From positions 223,087,501 through 223,151,500 of the forward strand of contig NC_092338.1 of assembly GCF_046630445.1 (NCBI RefSeq): a stretch of 64,000 nt of DNA, in the 5' to 3' direction. Positions within the stretch are counted from its first letter, which is position 1; every line of letters starts with the position of its first letter. Of the stretch, positions 25,271 to 35,582 are shown piece by piece. This stretch comes from Rutidosis leptorrhynchoides (taxonomy: Eukaryota; Streptophyta; Magnoliopsida; Asterales; Asteraceae). Position numbers and translations under genes: made by a program. Below the pieces are notes generated by a model. That model was not told the origin of the DNA. It saw only the letters and a program-made list of their open reading frames with translations, and ran no database searches.

Positions 25271-25930
25271 TCATATTTCGTCTCCAACCTTCTTCATAAA
25301 CTCCTCAACTTTCTCATTTTTCGACTTTTGTTTCTCATAGAGATACTCGAAGTTGTCATAAAGGTTGGTAACACGACTGTTTACGGCATTAGTGTTGTAC
25401 TCTCTTATGGCAAGTTGTTCGTCGACTCGACCTTTCTCCATTTTCATTCGGACATCAACATCCTCCTTGAGGTAAGCAAGTGATTGCTTTCCCCAGCGAG
25501 TGTTGCGTTCTTCCTCGCACTTTAGCATCAGCAACTCCTTTCTTAGCTCGACGTTTTCTTTCATAAGTTTCTTCATTCGACGATCCGCTCTTTCCATGTG
25601 GCGAAGTAGACCTCCAATGTTTCTCTCGGTATCGTTTCGTAATCTCATGATTTCATACTTAGGACCATCATAAAAAGGAGATCGGGCTCTCTTCCTTGAT
25701 GGACCAACTTCTTCATGCCGTTTTCCCTTATCTTGGGTTCTCGGAGTTGGGTAGTATTGAGGAGACCCATGTGAATCTAAAATAGTATTCAGGCTATAAT
25801 TCAGCGGTGGTGAAGCAGGACTATAAAGAGGACTTCGAACTGGTCTCGAAGTTGAAGAGTGTCCAACACCTACTTCGGTGGTAGGGTTGTGAGTTGCTTT
25901 GTTGGGCTTGTTAACGTTTGAGCTTGACAT
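25271..25930 (-). CDS. E4 extra ORF upstream of gag: 219-residue coiled-coil protein of unknown role
   Basis: An intact sense-strand ORF between the primer site and gag, about 250 bp before the gag ATG. The N-terminal third is Ser/Pro/Thr-rich with SPxYSPASPP and GSPQYYPTPRTQ. A basic stretch follows (GPSRKRARSPF, residues about 77-87, a possible nuclear localisation signal). The C-terminal two thirds is highly charged with heptad-like spacing (LLRHMERADRRMKKLMKENV, KNEKVEEFMKKV), which predicts a long coiled coil. There are no cysteines forming a metal site and no membrane segment. E2 keeps a broken copy at the same place, so this is part of the element lineage, not a chance ORF. It may be made from a separate transcript or as the first cistron. 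The function is unknown to me; a structural, chaperone or chromatin role is only a guess. Confidence 0.8.
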   Translation of the reverse strand: MSSSNVNKPNKATHNPTTEVGVGHSSTSRPVRSPLYSPASPPLNYSLNTILDSHGSPQYYPTPRTQDKGKRHEEVGPSRKRARSPFYDGPKYEIMRLRNDTERNIGGLLRHMERADRRMKKLMKENVELRKELLMLKCEEERNTRWGKQSLAYLKEDVDVRMKMEKGRVDEQLAIREYNTNAVNSRVTNLYDNFEYLYEKQKSKNEKVEEFMKKVGDEI

Positions 25931-26131
25931 CCTATCATTAGGAAAGAGACCTTGATTAGAATCTTTGAGTCAAGTTTATTAAAGCATAATTGTTAAGATT
26001 ATACGACAATCCTAAGTGCTTTAAGTCTAAGGCAGGAAAGGTTATAGTTTCCTAGATTGCTAAGGCACCCTAGCTAACAAGTAAGGCACACATAAAAATG
26101 CAAATCCTGGTTCTCTATAACAGCCTGGTTT
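25931..26131 (-). other. E4 5' leader between primer site and extra ORF
   Basis: A short untranslated leader, closely matching E2 12202-12324. It has no ORF. Confidence 0.5.
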
Positions 26132-26143
26132 GCTCTGATACCA
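26132..26143 (-). promoter_or_regulatory. E4 primer-binding site (initiator tRNA-Met)
   Basis: The minus strand reads TGGTATCAGAGC, a perfect match to the usual complement of the 3' end of plant initiator tRNA-Met, 3 bases inside the 5' LTR. Confidence 0.9.
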
Positions 26144-26428
26144 ATCTGTCACACCCCCAGTTAGGGCCTGGGTGAAATGTGACTTAATATCAAATCAACC
26201 AACATATTATAATATACGAGAACAATACTAAATGATAAAACAAACTTTATTGAGCACGCAGCGGAAAATGAAACGTAGTTACAATGATAGGAATAACAAT
26301 AATGGAAATGTTCACATGCAGAAGTAATAAATGCGATATCTCTTGATCCTATGTCCAAGTAGCATCACATAAGCAGTAAGTATAAGAGCTTGAATCAAAC
26401 AGCACCTGAGACAAAACATGCTAAAGTG

Positions 26429-26444
26429 TCAACCAAAAGGTTGA
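26429..26444 (-). other. U-loop hairpin in the E4 LTR
   Basis: The sense strand has TCAACC and GGTTGA arms around a T4 loop, about 280 nt from the LTR 3' end, followed by CATGTTTTGTCTCAGGT. The second copy is at 18653-18668. Confidence 0.65.
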
Positions 26445-27800
26445 GTGAAGTTCATAGGTTTAACAAATAAGTTTGACCGTTTGTTTTAGACCACAAGATT
26501 TAATTTGTAAGGTTGATCTCCCGCAGGATCAAAAGTTATGTCAGTGCGTGATATTTAGACTAAACGTTCAAGTTTGCCCCATGACAAGTTAGTTCTACTT
26601 GTCGGTTTAATTTCATTATCAAGCAATACAAAGATAACATCAAATGTATCGGGGACGTTACTCCCGATAGGCCTACCCCCAATAAATAAGCATGCCGCAG
26701 CACTTAAAAATATCACTGTAGGGACTTAGTCGGACATAGCCGGGTATAGCATAGTTTTAGCAGTTGGTACTTGTGTCTAAATTGTAAATAGTAAAAGCAG
26801 CATGTGTCTCACCCCAAAAAGTTAAATAAGTTTGCTAGCAATAAAGAGTGGGGCTATGAATTCACCTTAGTAAGTAGAGAGAGAGTTATTCCTCGGAATA
26901 AAGAGTTGAACGAGTGAGCAGGAAAGTCAACCTATTGACATTTAAGAGTAGTTAAGTGTTTTGCCCATGTTTAAGTTTAAGTATGTGTTTAAGTATAGTT
27001 TGTTTTACTAAGTTTCTATTCCTAGTAAGTTACTATTTTTATAATGTTTCCATTTTTAGAAAGTTTCTTATTTTACTAAGTTTCTATGACTATAGAGTTT
27101 CTACTTTTATGAGTGTTTTTCATTTTAGGATACTTGCCGTATTAGATAAGCTTCCAATCACCCCTTTCCCTTCGAATGGCTAATTTAGATCTAGGGGCTT
27201 GAGCCATAGGACCCTTTAAATCGGAAATCCAAACCCTCTGCCTAGAATCTCGTAGAAACCATTCGTCAAGAAAGTTCGAAGATCTATACATCTCTAATAC
27301 ATATCCCAAAATATTTTTGTGCTACAATATAAGTAGTAGGTTATAGGTGCTAGTAATAGTAATAGTGTATACATGTTAAGTACTAGTATAAGTAGTATTA
27401 GGGTTTAAGGTTTTAATATGTATATGTATATATAATTCGTATATATACATAAAAATATTTTTTTTTTACATGTATATATGTATATATAGATCTAGGAGTG
27501 TTTATGTATATACTTATGAATAACAAGTTTATAATATGAATATGAATTAACAAAGATTAAAGTTTATGTAAATAGTTTAGGGTTTATGTTATACCTTTGA
27601 AGATTCAAGATAATTAACAAAGAAAAGATGAACACGATGAAGATGGAAGATCAAAGCCTTAAAAATCTTGAAGAACTCCTTGAAGATTCTTGAAGAACAC
27701 GAAGAACAAGCTTGAAGATCCGAATACCACAAGAGAGGGAGAGGGAGAGATTGTTTTTGAGAGAGGATTTTGGTGTGATTTGTGAATGAGAAACTAGGAG

Positions 27801-27808
27801 TTTATATA
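27801..27808 (-). promoter_or_regulatory. TATA box of the E4 5' LTR promoter
   Basis: TATATAAA on the minus strand, followed by an A/C/T-rich leader with CTCTC runs. This is the likely promoter for the intact E4. Confidence 0.6.
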
Positions 27809-28355
27809 GTGCAAGTATTAGAGTGTTAGTCAACATAAGGATGTTCTAATTAATGATTTTATTTTATTTTATAATTTTTAGTCAACAATAGGTGGTACTA
27901 GTTTATATATATATTATTTTAATTTTTAGTCAACATAAGGATGTAATTGTTTAAGATTCTTTAGTCTCATTATTATTACTATTATTACTATTATTATTTT
28001 TTACATTTACTACATGATAAGTATTATTTTCTTTTTACTAATTCATGACTTGTATATATTTAGTTCTCAATTGTTTTATTATTTATATAAATGTCAATTT
28101 TTATTTATTACTTATAGGTTATCAGTTATAATATTACATAAATGCATAAATTTTAATTAGCAGTGAGTGTCGACTAACAGTTTATTATTTTCATCTTTTA
28201 TTAACTTGTCAATTATTGCACAAAGTTAATTAATATGTTTTCTAACTCTTAATACTTAACAATTGTTGATTAAAGTTTAATCATTAAGTTTTGATTATAT
28301 TGTTTGGACATTTAATATTGGAAAAATATAGAATGGAAAAATGAGGGTCGTTATA

Positions 28356-29083
28356 CTTTTTCGGAAGACTTTACTTCCTTTTAATGATGGAATTGATTCA
28401 TCGTGTAGATCCATCTTTCTTTAATAAATCGGGTAAAACAGTTAATTTAGTCCAAAACAAAAACACCTGCAATAACTTTACAGAAACATGTGATAGATAG
28501 TTTTTAATTGAATAACTTGGTACATTCTCCCCACACTTAGTTTCTTTCTTTGCCTTTTTATTCTCCTTTATTCCATTTTAAATGAATTCAAGCGTTTTAG
28601 GTTGTTTCTCAATTTATGCCCTTTCCGAGGTAACGATAATTTCGGTATTAACACCTAGTTTTCACCGTTCATAAATATGTATAAACATAATTTTGACTTC
28701 ATTTAATTGAAAATTTTTCAAATTTTCACAAAATTTGGCAAATAAACCAAGTGCAAACCCGAGAGAATTTATAACCCTTCCCCACACTTGAGATCATGCA
28801 ATGCCCTCATTTGCATGAAATCAGACTCTAATTATAAATTCATGAGGGTGATTAGTGTAGAAAAGTGATTAGAAATACCCAGTTTGTAATTACAAAGCTC
28901 ATCGAATGATAGATGGCGCGCCTCATCGTTCATTCCTTCTTGCATTATCACACATGTTTTTCTTCAAAAATGGTTGTTTTTCTGAACTGTTTGATAATTT
29001 TTGAAAATGCGTTTTTTTTTTACCCTGATCATCATGCATTTTTATTAACGAGTTATGCACTAACCCGAACCCCTAGTTTAAAG
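28356..29083 (-). other. E3 internal region resuming after E4 (no gene seen)
   Basis: It starts with CTTTT (right duplication of E4). It contains two of the four TCCCCACACTT motifs (28528-28538, 28779-28789). No coding gene is recognisable. Confidence 0.65.
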
Positions 29084-30133
29084 TTAAGTGGGGTTAGACT
29101 TCCCCACACTTAGCTGACGACATGTGAAGTCGGTAGAATAAGTTCCACGAATTAGAATAGTGAGCCAGTTATTTACATCTCGGGTGGTGTATAATATATC
29201 AATGGGTTTAAAGTTTAGACTCACCCGATCGTCACTATTTAATTCTTTTTTAAGTGTAGCTTTTAGTAAATGGATATGTCTCTTTTCTGGTTCTTGGTCA
29301 AATGGATCGATATATTCCGACATACATATTTCTATAGGGTTGACAATTCCTAAAAATTTCTTTCGTTCATCCTCGGGATCAAAGGTTTCACCTCTATTAC
29401 CCAATTGGGTGAAATCCGAGGTGTCATTATCTATTACAGCTCGTAGTTCATCTTCGGTAGATGACTTGTCTATTGAGAATATTGGGTTAGAAGGTTGTGG
29501 AATGGTGAAGTTCGGTTTGGTCTCGGGGGTAAAATTTTCAACGTTATCGTTTTCCCAAGAGTACCAATTTGTTACCCTTATTTCTTGTTCATCATCCATT
29601 GATGGATTGATGATTTCGTCGGTAGAAGCTAATGTGTCGATATGTTGTGAAATTGGTAAGACTGAATAAAAAGTATCATCGGGATAGTTGGTGATTTCGG
29701 AGCTCTCGAATTCATCAAAATTCGATGAAATGAAATTTTCTTGCACAATACTCCTCAGATCAACAGGTGTGTAATCTGATAGAGTTTCAGCTTGCCTATT
29801 TACAAACTCTCTCATTTGTTCATTTTGAGCATCGAGTTCTTCGAGTTTGATTTTCATATTGTCTAAAGAATTTTCAGACACATAATTTTCCTCGTCTTCT
29901 GGTTGTTGATTTTGGATAAATTCTTGGGAATAATCCCATTTAGAATTGTATTCTTTGTCATCGTTCCATTCAGGTTCCGTGGGTGCGTAATTTTCCATAG
30001 GAACGTAATAGTAACATTCCCATGTTGAGTGATAATCTCCACAGATTTCACAACCAGTTATTATTTCATCATTCGTGATCCAAGATTGACTGAACGAATT
30101 GTCATCAACACTCGTTTGAGAGTATTGACTTAA
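29084..30133 (-). CDS. E3 gag-tail-like ORF with one zinc knuckle; no pol
   Basis: The frame is open from just after a TAA (30134-30136) to the stop at 29084; the first ATG is at 29998 (304 residues from there). Upstream of that ATG and in frame is CEICGDYHSTWEC, a CX2CX3HX4C knuckle like those near the end of Athila/Tat gag proteins. The rest is acidic (many D/E), with a short heptad-like part (MKIKLEELDAQNEQMREFV) and no enzyme motif. The start of gag is missing: between 30134 and the primer site I see only non-coding sequence. So this is either the decayed end of gag or an ORF kept by a non-autonomous family. Expression from E3 itself is uncertain because no in-frame ATG precedes the knuckle. 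Confidence 0.55.
   Translation of the reverse strand, partial: LSQYSQTSVDDNSFSQSWITNDEIITGCEICGDYHSTWECYYYVPMENYAPTEPEWNDDKEYNSKWDYSQEFIQNQQPEDEENYVSENSLDNMKIKLEELDAQNEQMREFVNRQAETLSDYTPVDLRSIVQENFISSNFDEFESSEITNYPDDTFYSVLPISQHIDTLASTDEIINPSMDDEQEIRVTNWYSWENDNVENFTPETKPNFTIPQPSNPIFSIDKSSTEDELRAVIDNDTSDFTQLGNRGETFDPEDERKKFLGIVNPIEICMSEYIDPFDQEPEKRHIHLLKATLKKELNSDDRVSLNFKPIDILYTTRDVNNWLTILIRGTYSTDFTCRQLSVGKSNPT
29101..29111 (-). repeat. Polypurine-like motif AAGTGTGGGGA, one of four in E3
   Basis: The plus strand reads TCCCCACACTT. Exact copies lie at 17155-17165 (the true polypurine tract by position), 28528-28538 and 28779-28789. Confidence 0.75.
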
Positions 30134-31382
30134 TTAATTTTGGAGTTCAAAAAGAGTTTCCAAGGCCTTGTTTTCAAAATTTTTCATTTTATTGCGATGG
30201 CCAAATTTTAGCTACAATGTGGTGCATTCAATAATCATCCTATTAGTTATAAAAATAGAAAAACTTATATAAGTTGTCCAATTAATAGACTTTTCTGATT
30301 TTTGCCCACGTTTCGAATAGCCAAAAGATGTAGCAGGTAGCCAGGACCCTTTAAATCGGAAGCCCACAACTAGCCACTAACAAATCCAACTATTACTACG
30401 AACCAGAAAAATGTCAACGTCCATTAATTTAACCGCTTAAATAATTTTTCTTTCCCGTTTGAAGAATTTAGATAAGAAATATAGAAAATTCTAAGTCCTA
30501 AAAACTAGAATGTCGAGAAATAAGAAAGAAATAGATTGCGCGTCGAAAAGTGTCGAAAAATAGGTGTCGAAAAATAAAAATAAGAAAGTAGCGCGAAAAA
30601 CGGCGTCACAAAATTCTAAAGCACCTAAATCTTAGTCTAAAGAAATAGCACTTAAGGGATTTTACGGCAAAGCCTAAAAATTCTAGAAATAAAAATAACT
30701 ATGGCAAAACTAAACGTAATACTAAAAATTGTAACTAGAGTCTAAAAATCTAAAGGTAATAAAACTTAAAAAAAAATATTATTTATTATTTTTTTTAAAT
30801 TTTTTTTTAAAAATTTTTTTTTTTAATTTTTTTTTAAATTTTTTTTTTAAAATTTTTTTTTTTAAAATTTTTTTTTTTTTAAAAACGAATTTTTTTTTCA
30901 AAAAAAAAATGTTTTTTTACAATTTTTTTTTTAAAAAAAAACGATTTTTTTTTTACAAATTAATAATTTTTTTATAATTATAATTTTTTTTCAAAACTTT
31001 TTTTTTAATTCATTTACTATTCATGAATAGTAAATGAAAATAAATTAATTAATTTACTATTCACATGAAAACGACATGATATAAATTATTAATTATAAGT
31101 TACATAATATACCCCTGAAGTATTTAATAAATATGACTTTTTAAAAACTTTTACGATTATTAATTAATTTACTATTCACATGAAAGCGACATTATAGAAA
31201 TTATTAATTATAAGTTACATAATATACCCCTGAAGTATTTAATAAATACGACTTTTTAAAACTTTACGTATCAAATTTTGATTCTAAAATATTATTATAT
31301 TATTATATTCTATTTCAATATTATTATATTATTATATTTTATTTCAATATTATTATAATTAAAAATATAGCGTTTTAGCGCT
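30134..31382 (-). other. E3 5' leader (no gene), with an A/T homopolymer region
   Basis: About 1.25 kb without a gene between the gag-like ORF and the primer site. It contains AGGACCCTTTAAATCGGAA at 30343-30361, which also occurs in the E4 and E2 LTRs, and a tandemly repeated block (about 31025-31140 and 31150-31260: TTTACTATTCACATGAAA followed by ATACCCCTGAAGTATTTAAT). Confidence 0.6.
30768..31010. repeat. Low-complexity A/T homopolymer tract
   Basis: About 240 bp of alternating A and T runs of 5 to 12 bases, which can pair with one another. Sequencing and assembly errors are likely here. Confidence 0.85.
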
Positions 31383-31399
31383 CCCCGGCAGCGGTGCCA
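31383..31399 (-). promoter_or_regulatory. E3 primer-binding site (tRNA-Asp-like)
   Basis: The minus strand reads TGGCACCGCTGCCGGGG, close to the TGGCGCCGTTGCCGGGG type, which from general knowledge complements the 3' end of plant tRNA-Asp (two differences). It lies 6 bases inside the right LTR. Confidence 0.7.
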
Positions 31400-31405
31400 A
31401 AAACT

Positions 31406-33284
31406 TGATGTGTGTAGCGTGGTGTACGAAATAGTTATATATTTTTAATGCGGATTGCTACAAAATATGACAAGTTTTAATTATTTATTTACAAATGGGA
31501 TATACCTAAACCTTGCTACAACACTATAGGCAGTGTACCTAATCGAAGAGTAGCGTAGTTTTTAGTAAGTCCGGTTCGTTCCACAGGGAGCTAGTGAAGT
31601 TTAACACTATATTTTTAACAACTATATTTATACAAAATATATATAATTATATAAGTAGTATTATTATTATATAAAGGGGAGTTTTTACCGTTTAGTGACC
31701 GGTTTGTCGATTTTAAAACTTAAGTTACAATTAAAACCTAATGCAAAATATTAAAAATAGCTAGAACTTAATTTAAAAAGTAAAGTAAATGACGATAATT
31801 TAAATGACAGAAATTAAAATGCGATAAAATATGAAATAAAGGAATTATGCTTATTTAAACTTCCGTAATCATGATGTTTGGCGTGTTGATTTTAATTTAG
31901 TCCGATGGGTTAATTGTCCGTTGTCCTGGATTATTTAATATGTCCATCTGGTTTTTGTCCATAATGGTCCATCAGTCATAAATATAAAGTTCGAGTGTCC
32001 TCGTCAAATTACCCTTATGTCCGAAGTCAAATATTCCAACTAATTGGGGACTTAAACTGTAACAAGATTTTAATATTTTGTTTAATAATTACACCAGGAT
32101 GTCGACTGAGTGTAACCCAAGGTTTTAATATTTTGTTATCAATTATACCAAGTGTCCTTGTACATAATTTCACCCCTGTTTTAATTATTCTAGTGGCTAT
32201 TAATCCATTCCCGTATCCGGTTAAATGAACGATTATTCGTACATATAAATACCCCGCCCATCGTGTCCGATTGAGTGTATATGGTAATTTATAGGGACGC
32301 TCAATTGTAAATCTTTATATTAACATTAACAAACTATCATTTAGTTAAACAAATATAAAGCCCATTAATAGCCCATAGTCTAATTTCCACAAGTGTCGTT
32401 CTTTTGTCCAAACCCCAATTATGGTACAAAGCCCAATTACCCAATTTTAGTAATTAGCCCAACATCATGATTACTTCGAATTAAATAAGCATAATAATAA
32501 CTTAGCTACGAGACATTAATGTAAAAAGGTTGAACATAACTTACAATGATTAAAAATAGCGTAGCGTTACACGGACAGAATTTCGACTTACACACTCAAA
32601 CGATCTCTATCATAAATCTTATTATTATCATAATTTAAAATTGAAATTAAGATTATTATTATATCTGATTACATTAACATTATGATAGAGAATTTAGAAT
32701 TATAAATATAGATATTGATATTTGATATGGGATGGAAAAAGGATAGATAGATAGATTTAGGATCGAAAAAGGGATGCTTAAAATTGATCGATAATCATCG
32801 CCTTTTATAGGCAAAATATGAAATTGAATTTTCATTTACGACCCCTGAACTATGTTAAATTAACAACTTTTTATTATTTAATATTATTCTTATTATGAAT
32901 TATTTAAATATTATATTTTATTCTTGTGCATAGTTGACTCGTAATTTTTACACCGTTGTGTCGAGCGTTGAGAGTTGACTCATGTCCCGGTTCCGGATTT
33001 TCGAACGCCCTTTCGTACAATTTTATATCGTGTACTTTGCGTTTTGTAACTTGTACTCTTGTCATTTTTAGACGTTCTTCATCAATAATTTGAACCTTTT
33101 TAATTGTATGTTGTACTTTTGAGCTTTTTGGACCTTTGTGTCTTCAATTCGTCGTTTTCGCCTTTTGTCTTCGCACTTATTTAATATAAACGAATATTAC
33201 TTGAAAATGGAACAATTGCAACTATAATCTTGTCTTTCTTGGGGAATAATGCTATGAAATATATGTTCCTTTTTAGCCTTATCA
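31406..33284 (-). repeat. E3 5' LTR
   Basis: Same length as the left copy, from TGATGTGTG to CTTATCA, followed by CTACT (33285-33289). No gene is visible. Confidence 0.92.
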
Positions 33285-33943
33285 CTACTTGCGTGGAATA
33301 CCTATCTGCTAATAAGGTGAACTTCATAGTCCCACTTTTTAATTTTCTCTATTTACTATTTTAAACTTTGGGGTGAGACACATGCTTGCTTTTAAACTGT
33401 TTTACACTTAGACAAAAGTACCCACAAACTATTTAACTGTGCTGACATGCTTTGATTCATGTTAAATCCCTACCATGATATCGTTAATTGCTACTTATAA
33501 AGGCAAACTTAGTTATTGTGAGTAGGCCTACTGAGAGCGACGTCTCTAACCATTTGACCGTTGGTCTTTGGTTACATAATAATGATTAAACGACACTGAC
33601 ATTTCAAGGTATCCTGGGGTAACTTTGTTTACGTATCGATATCATAACTTCAGCATTTGCTTTTGATAATTAAATCTTGTGGTCTAAACTCTATATTAAA
33701 CCTATGATGTTCACTCAACCTTTTTGGTTGACTCTTTAAGCATGTTTTGTCTCAGGTGAAGATTGCTAAAGACTTGTGTGCTATTTGGACTTTGCTGCCC
33801 TTGGAGTCCGCATATTATCATTTACATTATTGCATTAAAACAATTTAGTTTACATTTACATTTTGGATTTACAAATTGTAATGACTTAATACATTCCGCT
33901 GCGTTAAATACATTGATTTTTAATTAAAACGTCTCATATAGAG
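33285..33943 (+). repeat. E1 3' LTR, piece 3 of 4
   Basis: It starts with CTACT (right duplication of E3) and ends with TAGAG (33939-33943, left duplication of E5). It carries the conserved LTR block AAATCTTGTGG (33672-33682), AAACCTATGA, the U-loop hairpin and CTCAGGT (33751). No gene is visible. Confidence 0.8.
33715..33731 (+). other. U-loop hairpin in the E1 LTR
   Basis: TCAACC and GGTTGA arms around a T5 loop. About 290 nt from the LTR end once E5 is removed. Confidence 0.65.
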
Positions 33944-34115
33944 TGTAACGACCCGGAAATTTCCGACCAAATTTAAACCTTAAACTCTATATGTTTCCGA
34001 CACGATAAGCAAAATCTGTATTAGTGAGTCTCGAAAACCTCGAAATTTATATTCATGAAATCTGTTACCCAGAAACGATAGTCGATGTATCACGAACCTT
34101 TAATTGTAAACAGAA

Positions 34116-34161
<46 letters not shown>

Positions 34162-34466
34162 CAAAACATGTAATTAATTATATATATTATAAATGAACTA
34201 TTATGTAATTTAGTTATTATATTTATTTTCATATAAATATTAAAAGTAAGTATTAATATTAGTATCATTAATAGTATCAAAATAATAATATATAGATATA
34301 AGATTGATACATGTAACTCGTTACACTATGATTATTATTATAAAGATTATATCGATCATTATAAGTATTGTTAAGATACAAACTTATTATTGATATCAAT
34401 AATATTATTATGATTATTAATATTAATATTAACTATATTATTAATAAAAAGAGCCTTATTCTTGTA

Positions 34467-34532
<66 letters not shown>

Positions 34533-35503
34533 AAAAGTAGTATTATTATCAATATCAATATTATTATTAAAACTATACTTAAAATTTTTATGATCTTTAA
34601 TGTTGTTATTAATATTGTGATGAAAATATGATTGTTATTATAAATATTAACAAGTATTATTAATTATTATTAAGATATTTAGCATTTAATAGTTATTTAT
34701 ATAAAAAAAATGAAATAAATAAACAGATATATAAGGGTACAGATCACGGATCAGATTTTTTTATGCCGTCTTCCTGTTTTGCTCGTGACATATTGTCGAG
34801 CTATTCCCCTATTCTAACAGGAATTCAATCGATGCTATATAAGAATTCAATCAGCTATTTCTTTTCATTATCGATCTCCATCAAAACTTTAATCAGGTCT
34901 AGAGGTTAAGCTTATCAGAAAAACTAATATCACAAGTATACAAACTCTGTTCAAGACGAGTTGAAATCGATAGTTTAATACCGAATCAATTATCGAAATT
35001 CAAGAATACAGATAAGTTAGGAATCGTGTTTCTAATCTACCTGCAAAGTTTTAAGGTCCAACTCTCTATATCGAGTTTTAATTTTCGATGTCAAACTTTA
35101 TTCCCAAAAAGTCTTACGGTATGTTCTTGAAGAAATTCGAGTTCGTGCTTATGATTCAAGTTAATTTGATGATACTGATAGTTTTCAGGTGTGAATTAAA
35201 AACTACTTCATGAAGAAAACATTATCTAAAACGGTCCAAATTTTAAATTGGGTAATGGGGTTCATCATCGAGCTACAAATATACATATTCTGTCACAAAT
35301 TTTTTTATGTTAATTTTATTTTGTTCAAGCAAATCACTAAGTGTTTCTGCTCCTGTTTTAAAACTTAAATTATTCTGATAACACAATTTGAGGGCTGTTG
35401 AATTAAGTTGATCGATTGAATCATGGAGAGAAGGGGGGAAGGAGATGAAACAGAAGGCCGGTTATAACTCAATGGGTGGGTTTAATTTCACAAAAACAGA
35501 AAC

Positions 35504-35582
35504 AGCTCCATGGTTGTGGGTGTTTGGGTGTTATCGAGGGGTCTCGGGTTCGAGTCCCATCTTTGACAATTTCATTCTTTTT
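35504..35582 (+). other. tRNA-derived (SINE-like) module in the E5 LTR
   Basis: AGCTCCATGGTTGTGGG resembles an A box/D-arm, and GGTTCGAGTCC (35547-35557) is an excellent RNA polymerase III B box, about 35 bp further on. A T-rich end (CTTTTT) follows. The T-arm pairs for 3 bp only, so it is not a working tRNA. The copy in the other LTR lies at 41643-41721 (B box 41686-41696). Confidence 0.4.

Larger units (their letters stand above)
18371..28355 (-). mobile_element. E4: complete, apparently coding-intact chromovirus-like Ty3/gypsy element
   Basis: This 9985-bp element has LTRs 18371-20581 and 26147-28355, a perfect initiator-tRNA-Met primer site, a polypurine tract, one unbroken gag-pol and an extra ORF upstream of gag. 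By eye the LTRs differ at only a handful of substitutions plus a T-run length change, so the insertion is recent, and it is younger than E3 because it lies inside E3. The LTR terminus on the coding strand is TA rather than TG in both copies, although its relatives all start TG. Confidence 0.95.
26147..28355 (-). repeat. E4 5' LTR
   Basis: A near-identical copy of 18371-20581. Examples of differences: 26541 T versus C in the other copy, 28308 A versus G, and a shorter T run near 27470. It drives E4 transcription on the minus strand. Confidence 0.94.
15273..33284 (-). mobile_element. E3: non-autonomous LTR element with tRNA-Asp-like primer site, carrying E4
   Basis: Two LTRs of 1879 bp (15273-17151 and 31406-33284; TGATGTGTG to CTTATCA) are flanked by CTACT. 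Orientation is minus: the polypurine tract abuts the left LTR and the primer site abuts the right LTR. Without E4 the element is about 8 kb. Inside there is only a gag-tail-like ORF and no protease, RT or integrase. The primer site (complement CCCCGGCAGCGGTGCCA) resembles the 3' end of plant tRNA-Asp, which by family knowledge points to the Athila/Tat side of Ty3/gypsy. By eye the LTRs differ at about a dozen sites. Confidence 0.88.

Noticed and set aside
29160-29669. 169-codon plus-strand ORF in E3
   Set aside because: It is the antisense shadow of the gag-tail-like ORF and has no features of its own.
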